Of a stretch of 64,000 nucleotides of DNA, positions 44,618-53,836 are shown piece after piece. This stretch comes from Phytophthora quininea. Taxonomy: Eukaryota > Oomycota > Peronosporomycetes > Peronosporales > Peronosporaceae. The DNA is taken from the NCBI GenBank assembly GCA_011947345.1, contig JAAVTG010000554.1, forward strand, positions 1,302,001-1,366,000, given 5' to 3'. The notes under the pieces were generated by a model. The model worked only from the letters and a program-made list of their open reading frames with translations, was not told the DNA's origin and searched no databases. The stretch's first letter is position 1. The number at the start of each line of letters is the position of its first letter. Made by a program: the position numbers and the translations under genes.

Positions 44618-46423
44618 ATGCTGCGGCACCTGGTAGGGCGCTCTTCGCGGGCGTCTGCGAGCGTGTCTCGCTCGCTGCGCTGCTTGTCCAGTGTTGACGA
44701 CCCCCGCAGCTTCTTGGAGGAGCATCCTCGCCTGCGTATCGCTCTCGTGGGCCGCACCAACGTCGGCAAGTCGACGCTGTTCAACCGCTTGACCAAGTCG
44801 CGTGCAGCCATCGTCCACAACGTACCAGGGACCACGCGAGACCGCCGCTACGCACAAGCGACTCTCGCAGGACTGGAGCTGGACGTGGTAGACACTGGTG
44901 GGCTGGAGGATGCGCCTTCAGGGACTCTGGAGGAAGGAATGCTGGAGCAGACGCGACGCGCCGTCCACGAGGCCGACCTGGTGTTCTTCCTGGTGGATGG
45001 TCGGCAAGGAATTACGCCTGTGGACGCCCACTTTGCTCGGTGGCTGAGGAAAGAGGACCCGGAGGCTCCTGTGCACCTCGTGGCCAACAAATTGGAGGGC
45101 TATCCAGACCGGTGGCAGGAAGAGCTGAACGAGTGCTACCAGTTGGGGCTCGGAGGGGCCATCCCGCTGTCGGCGGAGCATGGAGAGGGGATCACGCTGC
45201 TACTGGATGCGATCATCCCAGAGTACGAGAAGTTTGAGGCGCTGAAGACGAAGCAGGAAGAGAAAGAGGACGAGAAAGAGGAGGACGATGATGATGTACG
45301 TGGCGGCAGATTTTGGCAGTCTCTGGACGGATGTTGACAGTTTGTTGTTGCTGCAGCCTCGTGCGATCAAGCTAGCGATCGTGGGTCGCCCGAACGTCGG
45401 CAAGTCCACTTTGCTCAACAAGATTGTGCGCAGTGATCGCGTCCTGACTGGACCAGAGTGCGTCCATGCTGAATCAATGCACTTGTGGCTGCCAGGGAGA
45501 CTAACTTTGCTTTGGTGTTGCTACAGACCTGGTGTGACGCGCGACTCGGTGGAAGTGCCGTGGACCTTCCACGGTCGGTCGATTAAGCTGGTGGACACGG
45601 CCGGCATTCGGCGGTACAGCAAGCGCGACCACAACGATCAGATCGAGGATCTGTCGGTGCGCGATGCGTTCCGTGCGATCGACTCGGCGCAGGTGGTGGT
45701 TGTGGTGGTGGATATGAGCGAACCGAAGCTTATTCACATGGATCTGACCATCGCTCAGCGCGTCATTGAAGAGGGTCGTGGACTGGTGCTTGCGGCCAAC
45801 AAAAGCGATCTCGCCGGCCCCAACGTTGACTTCGAGCTGAAGCGTATCCAGGAAGAGCTGATGGACTCACTTGCCCAAGTGCGTGGCGTCCCTGTGGTCC
45901 CGATCTCAGCTCTCACGGGCAACGGCATCAAGAGGCTGGTGCCGGAAGTCCTCAAGGCGTACGAGAAGTGGGACCTCCGCGTGACTACCGGTCGTCTCAA
46001 CCGATGGCTCAAGGCGATGGCTCGCCATCACCCTCCACCGACTGTCAAGGGAAAACACTCAACGTCAAGTACGCAACACAAGTCAAGTCTCGTCCACCAA
46101 CGTTTGCCGTGTTCGTGAGCAACCCAACGGAAGTACCAGAGGCGTACCAGCGATTCCTACTGACGCAGTTGCGCGAAGAGTTTGACATGGTTGGCGTCCC
46201 TGCTCGTTTGCTGTTGCGCGGCAACAAGGAAAACCCTTTCGAGAAGCGGAAGAAGTTCCAGCAACGCACGAGCAGCGTGCTGTACGGCAAGCAGCGTCAA
46301 CAAGAGAAGGCGGTGAAGACCGAGGCATCTTCCGATACGAAGAATAGCAAGAAGACAGCGTCTCTCACACGAAAGCAAAAGACCGGCCACTTTACTCCTC
46401 GCCGATTCAACAAGAAGAAGTAA
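44618..46423 (+). CDS. EngA/Der-type double GTPase, probably mitochondrial
   Basis: Exons 44618-45295, 45357-45457 and 45527-46423 join in phase (introns of 61 and 69 bp). The N-terminus is basic and Ser-rich (LRHLVGRSSRASASVSRSLR), a likely organelle transit peptide. G domain 1: GRTNVGKS, TTRD, DTGG, NKLE. G domain 2: GRPNVGKS, TRDS, DTAG, NKSD. The KH-like C-terminal domain follows (PPTFAVFVSNPTEVPEAYQRFL) and a Lys-rich tail. Domain order matches bacterial EngA/Der, which helps assemble the large ribosomal subunit; here probably the mitochondrial one. One missing A in the aaaa run at about 46053 breaks the frame just before the KH domain. Confidence 0.88.
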
Positions 46424-46560
46424 GCACAGATAGAGCAACACCCCATGTATGCACACATAGCCAAACCGTATACTTCTTGGTGCGCGTCGTGCTTCGCAGT
46501 TCGAGTCACTCTTTCTCAATCTGCTGAAGTTCGCGGCGAAGACACTCAGCTGCGCATGTT

Positions 46561-46891
46561 TTACGAGTGAAACTTAGTCGTGGCCAGGAAGCACTGCTCC
46601 AGGGTAAAGCCCTTGTTGGCGTGCTTGCTCTGGTAGTGGTCATTCAGCTGCGTTTTCTGTTGTCATTAGCACAAGGATTAGTTTCCCATCACTAAGCCTG
46701 AGGCCTGAAGCTGCACGTACGCTGGCTGTGATGAGGAAAGTGGTCATGCAAATTTTGCACTTGAGACCGGTCCGGTCCGCCTCCATTTTGGCCTTACTCT
46801 CGGCGTGGTTCTTGTGCTTGGCCTCCTTCATCTTCTTGGCGTTGTTGCGGTCGCGCTTGGCTGCTGACTTCTGTCCGTTGCCGCCGCCCAT
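46561..46891 (-). CDS. Small C2H2 zinc-finger protein, ZNF706-like (copy 1)
   Basis: Two exons, 46721-46891 and 46561-46656, around a 64-bp intron, give 88 residues. It starts MGGGNGQKSAAKRDRNNAKKMKEAK, the Lys/Gln-rich head found in the ZNF706/At2g23090 group, and has one finger CKICMTTF ... HYQSKH split by the intron at the same point as in copy 2. A conserved small nucleic-acid-associated protein of unclear function. Tandem duplicate of the gene at 47404-47732. Confidence 0.88.
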
Positions 46892-47403
46892 GCTGTAATG
46901 ATCTTCTGCTTGGAGTCTTGCGCCGTGCGTGGCAACTTGCGGAGTGGCAGTTTGATACAGGGTCCTATGCCAGTCATTGCCCGCGCACGCGTCGCAGAGC
47001 GCCACGCACCCAACACTGGCGTGGGAATGCGCTTCATAGATTTGCTCCGAGTCAGAGAGCAAGGCAAGCAGCAAGCAGCAGGTCTCGTTCCTCCAGCAGC
47101 AACAGTCACAACGACTAGCACAGCAACAACACAAGTCATAGCAAGAAAACGAGGAGCAGAAGGTGAAGACGGCAACAGCACTCGATTCTGGGCGGACGGG
47201 AGCAGCCTCTTGATCCAAGTTATAGACGAGATCTCTCTGCTAATCAACACGAACCGGAGCCTCGATGTCCCGCTCGTTTTAGTCCCTAGAAAAGTCCTCG
47301 CCGTTTGCCACTACAAAGTGCTGCTGGTGATAATGTAGAAGAGGAGGAAGATGGAGCAGACGAGGAGGCTTCTTGGGGGCTCGAAGTAGCTCCTTTTTCT
47401 TGC
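46892..47403. other. Spacer between the two zinc-finger genes
   Basis: 512 bp: upstream region of copy 1 and 3' flank of copy 2. It contains a CAG/CAA-rich patch (47065-47160). Open frames on the plus strand here have no domain and are antisense to the expected UTRs. Confidence 0.45.
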
Positions 47404-47732
47404 TTAGACCTTGCCCGGGAAGCACTGCTCGATGGTGAAGCCCTTGGACGAATGCTTGCTCTCGTAGTGGTCGTTGAGCTGCGTTTTCTGTAGGAGATGA
47501 AAAGATGTTAGTATTATGACTATTCGGAGGGAAAGCATTATGATATTCGACAAAAGCGTACGCTGGCTGTGATCAGGAACGTCGTCATACAGATCTTGCA
47601 CTTGATACCGGCCTTGTCGGCCTCCATCTTGGCCTTGGACTCGGCGTGGTTCTTCTGCTTGGCCTCCTTCATCTTCTTGGCGTTGTTACGCTCGCGCTTG
47701 GTCGCCGACTTCTGTCCGTTGCCGCCGCCCAT
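47404..47732 (-). CDS. Small C2H2 zinc-finger protein, ZNF706-like (copy 2)
   Basis: Exons 47562-47732 and 47404-47487 with a 74-bp intron; 84 residues. MGGGNGQKSATKRERNNAKKMKEAKQKNHAESKAKMEAD is nearly the same as copy 1. Finger CKICMTTF ... HYESKH, ending CFPGKV. The same first-exon length (171 bp) and intron position show recent tandem duplication. The last exon differs most. Confidence 0.9.
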
Positions 47733-47886
47733 TGTGTCGAGAGTCTTGGCTGTAAAATGCTTTATGACTATTGGGAATTACTGGTCGTCTGGGGTTCCAT
47801 ACAAAAGCCAAGTAACAGCCGTTACAGGACCCGAAACGACGCGACGCAAAGTGGCTACATTTGTGCTACATTTTGTTGCCGCCAGC
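47733..47886. promoter_or_regulatory. Divergent promoter interval
   Basis: 154 bp between the start codons of the zinc-finger gene (minus) and the coiled-coil gene (plus), so both promoters lie here or overlap the 5' UTRs. Confidence 0.45.
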
Positions 47887-49353
47887 ATGGAGGAGGAGGT
47901 TTGTACTTGCTGCTGCGGACGCCATTCTCAAGCGGAAGCGATTGCATTGAGCCAAGACGAGGGATCGGGAGTTTGCAGTGACGAGGATGAGTGTCCACAT
48001 GAAGCGGAGGATTTGGATGACTCGGTCGACAGCATTGATGACCACCGACGTCGAGAAGAAGCGGAGACCGCGATGGCGTCGCTGCAGCTGCAGATCCGAG
48101 CGTTGAAAAGGTACAAGGCCAACTACGAACTGCTGTGCGGTCAGCTGGGCGAGCTCAACGCCCAGATCGGCCTGCAGCTGCAGCGACACGAGGCAGATGT
48201 TGCCGCGCTGCAAGCCACCATCGCTGATCTCCAGGCGGAGAAGCTGGCATTGATAGCACGTGTGGACGATACGGAGCAGGCGCTAGCGATGCAGAAGGAG
48301 ATAGCCAAGCAGGACCAGGAGTACTCGGAACACGTGCATCACCAGCTGAGCACGGCAGCCGAGCTGCTAAAGTCGACCGAGGCGCGTCTTGAAGAGCAGC
48401 AAACAAACTTCATAACGGAGATTGACCGAGTGAAGGTACTGCTTGCAGCCAGCAACGACGAGAGCGAAGAATACCAGGCGATTGTGAACGAGCTGCAGAA
48501 GGAGCTTCAAGGCCATCGGAATTGGGACGCTGAAGCTAAAGAGCAGGAGGAGCTACGGAGACGAAGAGAGAAGAGCAAGCGCCAAAGGGAGATCGAGGTT
48601 CGCGACGCTAAGCTTCGAGCAATGAGCGACGACATGGAGACGCAGCGATCAACTCTGCGGGCGACTAAGAAGCAGCTCTCTCGAGTACAGACTGACAACG
48701 ACGCTCTGCGCAAACAGCTTGTCAACGTGAAGCGTGACGGAGCTCACCTCTCAGACATCATCGATAGTCAGCGCGACGAGCAGGACGTCCACACTGAGCG
48801 GCTCTTACGAGTCAAGAAGGCGAAAAAGCAGTTGGCCCGCCGAGTGGCGATGCTGTCGCAGGACCTCGACCAGCTCAGAAGTGAGTTGGTGGACATCAAA
48901 GAAGAACTCATCGACAGAAACAATGAACTCGAGTCGTGCCGCTCTGAGCTGAGGAATGTGCGCATCAAACTCCGCCAGAGCAACGAAAGTCTTGGCGGAG
49001 TGCGCACCGTAAACGAGCAACTTGTGCAGCAGATAAAGATGTACCAGCAAGCTCAAGACGATCGATGCTACAGCATCAAGGCCGAGGATAAGGAGCAACG
49101 CGACCGACACTGCCGCAAAGAGTTTGGACGCGTGCAAGAGCTTCTTGACGACAACCAGCAGCGATCGAATGAGTCGTCGAAGGACGTGCACAAGTTACGA
49201 CAAGAGCTTCTGAGCGTGCGAAACATGCTATACGGATGCAAGGCGCAACCTCCGATAGACCAGTGGGCCGAGACAATGCGAAATAGCATTAGACCAGAAA
49301 CGCCCGTTGGGAATAACGCCCTCATGGGGCAAGTACGCGCCTTTGGGGTGTGA
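47887..49353 (+). CDS. Long coiled-coil protein
   Basis: Uninterrupted 488-residue frame from the ATG at 47887 (MEEEVCTCCCGRHSQ). The Cys-rich head (CTCCC) may be lipid-modified. The acidic stretch EDLDDSVDSIDD follows, then about 400 residues of heptad-rich helix (e.g. KSTEARLEEQQTNFITEID, LLRVKKAKKQLARRVAMLSQDLDQL). No catalytic motif. It resembles structural proteins of centrosomes or cilia in general character only. It is convergent with another coiled-coil gene at 49436-51691. Confidence 0.75.
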   Translation: MEEEVCTCCCGRHSQAEAIALSQDEGSGVCSDEDECPHEAEDLDDSVDSIDDHRRREEAETAMASLQLQIRALKRYKANYELLCGQLGELNAQIGLQLQRHEADVAALQATIADLQAEKLALIARVDDTEQALAMQKEIAKQDQEYSEHVHHQLSTAAELLKSTEARLEEQQTNFITEIDRVKVLLAASNDESEEYQAIVNELQKELQGHRNWDAEAKEQEELRRRREKSKRQREIEVRDAKLRAMSDDMETQRSTLRATKKQLSRVQTDNDALRKQLVNVKRDGAHLSDIIDSQRDEQDVHTERLLRVKKAKKQLARRVAMLSQDLDQLRSELVDIKEELIDRNNELESCRSELRNVRIKLRQSNESLGGVRTVNEQLVQQIKMYQQAQDDRCYSIKAEDKEQRDRHCRKEFGRVQELLDDNQQRSNESSKDVHKLRQELLSVRNMLYGCKAQPPIDQWAETMRNSIRPETPVGNNALMGQVRAFGV

Positions 49354-49435
49354 ACATCGCAGCAGTACATGTAGCAACTTGCATGGTAGTGTCCTTGTCT
49401 AATTTAATTTGTCAATCTGTTAAAATCTTGCAGCT

Positions 49436-51691
49436 TCATTTTCGATCGACTTTCCTCGATTTCATCAGCTCCTCGTAGCGAGCTTTGAGTTTGTCGAATT
49501 CTTGACGCAAAAAGTCGTTTTCCTCTTGCAGATCGAGTAGCTCCTGGCGTACACTGTGTACATCTTCACCAGTGGCACCAGCAGAGTGGACATTTGAATG
49601 TTGTAGCTGTTCGAGCTCAGCGATGCGTTTGTCCTTTTCGCGCATGCTCTGTCGAAATGTCCTCCGAAGTGTTTCCATCTCGTGTTTCAGCTGCTGTTGC
49701 TGCTCCATCATCATTGCTGATGGCACGGGAGGCACGTTCGTTGTCTTCCCACCAGGCAAAGGAATTTTGCTCGCAGGTCTCCGCTAACAATCACCAACAT
49801 TAGAATATCGCCGTAGAATGAAAATGATCGCATCGAGACGTACCGGAATGCGTGAAATGCTCTCGTCTCCAATGGGCGGCAGCGATGAACTTGTATGTGA
49901 TGGGGACTGAGGAGGCTGACCGGTAGAACCGTTTTGCTCATACATCGCTCGAAGCTCTCGGTCCTTGTCTTCCAGCTGCGTCTTCAATCCTCGAACCACT
50001 TCAGTCAATCTCTCTTTCTCTGCCTACAATTCACGAAATTTGTTAGCAGGAATCCTTTCAAGGAACCTAGCAAAGAAGCTCAACGCACCGCCACAGCTCG
50101 ATACTGCGAGATCTCGCTTGGCTGGGGCATGCCGGCGCTGGACGGAGTCGTTGGGTTGCTGGCTATGTGAGCTGCAACAGTTTTGCGGAGTCTCTCCAGC
50201 TCTGCTCGCTCACTGATTTTCCCACTGCTGTCAGCAGTTCGTGCTCGCCTTGCTTCGTGCAACTTGGTCTTCCAGGTTTCCAACTGCTTCTGCAAGGCGT
50301 CAACTAGCGCGTCGTCTGTGCGGGACTTGTCGATCAGCACTTGAAACTTGCTGCGAGTCTCCTGCTTTTCTCGATCTAGAATTTGGGCCCGAGCCTTGAG
50401 TGCGTCGTATTTGCGCATGAGGCGATGCACATTTTCCTGTAGCTCGTCCCGCTGGATCGTGAGCTGGTCGACAAGTTTTGGCGCTGCATCTGTTGGCCTG
50501 ACAGTTCTTGTTGCGCACGTTGATCGACGTCCAGCGTCCCAGTCTCCTGTGCTTCGATGGAAGTCGAGCTGGTCTTGGCAGAAGAAAGTTTGGTCTGCAG
50601 CTTCTTGACTTTGGCCTTGAGCATAACGATCTGCTGGGCGCGACCTCGCCGACTTGCCCCACTCGCAGTGTTGTCGGCACTCCCCACGATTTCTTCCAGA
50701 GGCACGTCGTCCCCAACTTCTCGAACTAAAGCTCGCTGGGTCTTTTTGAGCTCCTGCTGCAGTGCTGCGTTCTTGGTTTTCAATTCCTCGTACAGCTTTT
50801 TCAAGCTGCCGGAATCGCCAGCAGAATACGTGGGCGAGCCTTGGTCTTGTTTCTGACTGCCGCCTTGAGCAGCGTTGGTCTTGACTTTTCCGCGGCAGCT
50901 CGGGCCTGGACGCGTTGCAACTTCAGCTGCAGCATATCCACTTCCTGCTCCAACTTTTGGTGGCCGGATTCCGCGAGTTTGCGCTGCTTGTTCGCATCGG
51001 CAGCCAATTGCTTTTCTCGCTGCAACGCTCGCTTCAACGCGCGCAGCGTCTTCGCCTGGTGCACAATCTTGATGTCTCGAACATCCTACAGGAGAGAAGT
51101 GATGTAAAAATGAGCTCGACTAGCACAAGCAACCTTTGTCATGCTCACATGCTCGATGGTATCCTTGTCCAGAAGAATGTCTTGCACCGCGTCAATATCT
51201 AGTCCTGGTACTGGCGCTTGTGCTTCTAACTGGATCTGCAGCCTATTCAAGAAAGCGTTTTTTTTGCAAAGAAAGCCTGAGCTTCGGTAGCATTATCGTA
51301 CGCTTTGATTTGTTGGCGAAAGTCCCGATTCTCAGCAGTCAACGTCGAGTTTGCGTTCGTCAGCTCTTGAAGTTCCTGTACTCGATCCCACTGAACGTTG
51401 CCATTGAAAGTCTCTTTAGTATTGCCCGACGTTGTCTGTTCATCTTCACTATGATCGTCTTCGCCGTTGTTGTTGTCGAAAAGCGGCTCATCCAGATCCG
51501 AGTCGCTGCTGCTGTCGTCGTCATCGAACTGAGAAACCGCCAAGGAGGCCTAATGCAAGACCAGGCCAAGTCAGAGTCGTAGAAGACCCAGTTCACTGAC
51601 TGAAGCAAACCCGTGCTTGTCGTCGTAAGGTGGCGTCGATCACTTTCTTGCCGTCGGGACGCATTTGCACTCGAGTGCTCTCCATCTCCAT
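49436..51691 (-). CDS. Coiled-coil protein, five exons
   Basis: Exons (read downward) 51611-51691, 51149-51549, 51085-50089, 50023-49844 and 49785-49436; all junctions are GT-AG and keep phase 0. Start MEMESTRVQMRPDGKKVIDATLRRQ. An acidic Asp/Ser segment is followed by helical repeats (VHQAKTLRALKRALQREKQLAADANKQ, YDALKARAQILDREKQETRSK) and a final coiled coil ending MKSRKVDRK. Three one-base losses break the frame: in the A-run at 51257, the aaaa run near 50888, and near 50480. It has the look of a ciliary/basal-body CCDC protein (CCDC13 came to mind), but this was not checked. Confidence 0.7.
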
Positions 51692-51711
51692 GTTTTGCTG
51701 AAGGGACGGGC

Positions 51712-51845
51712 GCCTTGGGAGTTACCTCGTTTTGCTAACTTTACTACAAGTTGACACTCGTGGGCCTGTAGCGCCCACTAGAAGTAAAACCACTGGTGGA
51801 CAGGACTCCGCGACGAAGGCTTCGCTGGTAGTGCATGAGGGCGCT
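51712..51845 (-). ncRNA. Candidate Fanzor guide RNA / right end
   Basis: The 134 bp downstream of the Fanzor stop codon share ordered blocks with the tails of two other copies: cagcgaagccttcgtcgcggag (compare cgcagcctacgtcggggag), aggcccacgagt, and a terminal aactcccaagg. In TnpB and Fanzor systems the guide RNA comes from the 3' end of the gene and the element's right end, so conservation of this non-coding part while coding parts decay is what one expects. No secondary structure was computed. Confidence 0.5.
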
Positions 51846-53640
51846 CTACAAGAGCAACCCCATGTTCTTGTGGAAGATGTTACGCGCTGCGTTCACGTCT
51901 CGGTCGTATACTGCCAGACAGCTGCCGCACCGAAAGTCCTCGCTGCCGCCGAGGTTGCTTTTTATCGTTCCGCAGCCTGAGCAGGTCTTTGACGTGTACT
52001 CCTCCTCGCACTCGACCAGCCGTCCGCCCGTGCGCTCCAACTTGTACTTCAGGAGCATCTTGAAGCGATAGTGAGCCTGCGCCAGCATAGCCATCGCCGT
52101 AGGGCTTCGAATCTTCCTCTTCTGGACGGTGGCGGAGGTTTCCGGGGTAGCGTCTGCTGCTGCCTCCAAGAAATACCGTCGCACCATCTCCGACGTGTGG
52201 AAGGACTGGAGAAGGACTTGCTTGTAGTTCATCGCCAGCCAGCTCGAGAGCTTTTGGTGCATGTCGTTCACGGCTCGCGTCGCCTTTCGAGACGTGAAGC
52301 GTATCCGTCTACGCAGCCGGTAGCGAAACCGATGCTCGCTTGACCTGCTCGTCTTCGTTCGGTCGTGTGGTGTTGAGCGTCTCGCCTTGCACGCGTTGGT
52401 CATCTGGGCGAGCATGGACTTCATCTCGTCCACGGCCTCGAACTTCTTCTTCAACACGGAGCGCGCGTCCTTCACGCTGAACGTTCGCCCGTCGGGGTCG
52501 TACACGGTCGCGAACTTGCGCACGCCAGGGTCAATCGCGCACACTCGCTCGCTCTTGGACGGGTCGAACTCTCGAAGGCGAGGCACGATGAGGTAGTACT
52601 CTCCTTCTCGCAGACGTTGCAGACGGACAGATCTCTCCAGCGCATGGAGTCGTTCGTGCAGAGCAATGCCGTCGTCCGCCTTCATCCCGAAGAACTTGGT
52701 GTGGAACAGGACAAAGTCTTGGCCGTGCTTCTCAACAGTATTCACCGAGCGTTTCCTGATCTCAATTGTGTTGGACGGCGAGAACTTGCTCTTGAACTTC
52801 ATGTCCGGGTACGAGGTTTTCTCGTCCCGCCTCTTCTTGGCGAAGAACAGCGCTAGCGGCGATTTCACCGCCGTTTTGAAATCACGGAACGCGGAGTCTC
52901 GAATCTCGTCGTGAACCTTTTTGTGTCGGACTCTCGCGCGCTTGTTGTTCCGGAAGTACTTGGACATGCTCTTCAGGATCGCGATCGGCCGGTACTTCTT
53001 CATGAGTTCGGTCCGCGTCATCGTTTCATCGGACGCGATTCCGAGTCGGTCTTCGCGGGAGCGGGCCACCAGCTTGTTGTATATCGCGCGGTTGGCAGCG
53101 AACATCTGGTCCAACTTAGCGCGCTGGTCCGAAGTCGGGAACAGTCGAAGCTTTACCACACTGTTGACGGTCTCCTCTTCTTCGTCGTCCGACTCCTCGT
53201 TGTCGTTCTCAATAACAGCATCTTGTGCAGACTGTGGCATGCTTCGACGCATCTCTCTCCAACGCGAAGTGCGTTCCTCGTCGGCGAAGTTGGTCACGTC
53301 GACCCAAGAGGCGAGCAGCGGTTCGACCGCCCTCATGTGGTCCGAAACACGGTCGCGGACGAACCTTGCTGCGCGCTTCGGGAACACGCCTCTCTTCTCG
53401 CGTTTGCGCTTCTTCCGTCTCCTTGGTCGAGATCTGGGGAGTTTTGGATACGTCGTCTGCGAGGTTTGTGAACGACCTCAGTTCTGTCGGGTATCCACAG
53501 GGCGTCTGCAACAGCTTGTCGAAATCACTCGCTTGGGTGGACAAGGTCTGTCTGGGCGCGCCGCATGGCTCAGCTCCTTCGTCGGACTCAAAGTTGAAGG
53601 CTTGAGCAGACGAATGAGCAGAAGTGCGAAGACCGCCCAA
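51846..53640 (-). CDS. Fanzor: eukaryotic TnpB-like RNA-guided nuclease
   Basis: 513 codons are continuous (51846-53387), and the N-terminal part reads on in a second frame to about 53640. Residue numbers from 53387: helical wedge/REC part ~75-260, RuvC-I CAIDPG (Asp286), SFHTSE (392-401) where the usual RuvC-II Glu is Gln394, EEEYTSKTCSGCG with Glu461-463 as the likely relocated acid, zinc ribbon Cys469/472/487/490, and RuvC-III DRDVNAARN (Asp497). A basic nuclear signal (RRRKKRKREKRG) precedes residue 1, which is a GTG codon; no ATG start was resolved, and one frame break lies in ctcccc near 53424. The catalytic set looks complete. Confidence 0.85.
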
Positions 53641-53644
53641 CAGC

Positions 53645-53653
53645 AGTTGCTAG
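53645..53653 (-). repeat. Possible left terminal motif of the Fanzor element
   Basis: In gene orientation ctagcaact lies just upstream of the coding region. It is the reverse complement of agttgctag found at the right ends of the copies near 29840 and 44526, so it may be a short terminal inverted repeat. Short enough to be coincidence. Confidence 0.3.
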
Positions 53654-53836
53654 TTAGTCGTGGTCACCTGGTTTTACAGTTATCCAATAATCGATCAGCG
53701 ATTGTTTTCCTTCAACAGATAAAAATGTACCTAACTCATAGCATCTTTCGGTTGTTTGGCTAACCCTCCAACGTTCAAGAAACTCGCTAAATACTCAACG
53801 CACTGTATTGAACACACTCCATGATCGACTTCCACG

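Noticed and set aside
46898..47338. Plus-strand frame of 146 codons between the two zinc-finger genes.
   Set aside because: It is antisense to the expected 5' UTR of copy 1 and lies over a CAG/CAA-rich patch, with no domain.
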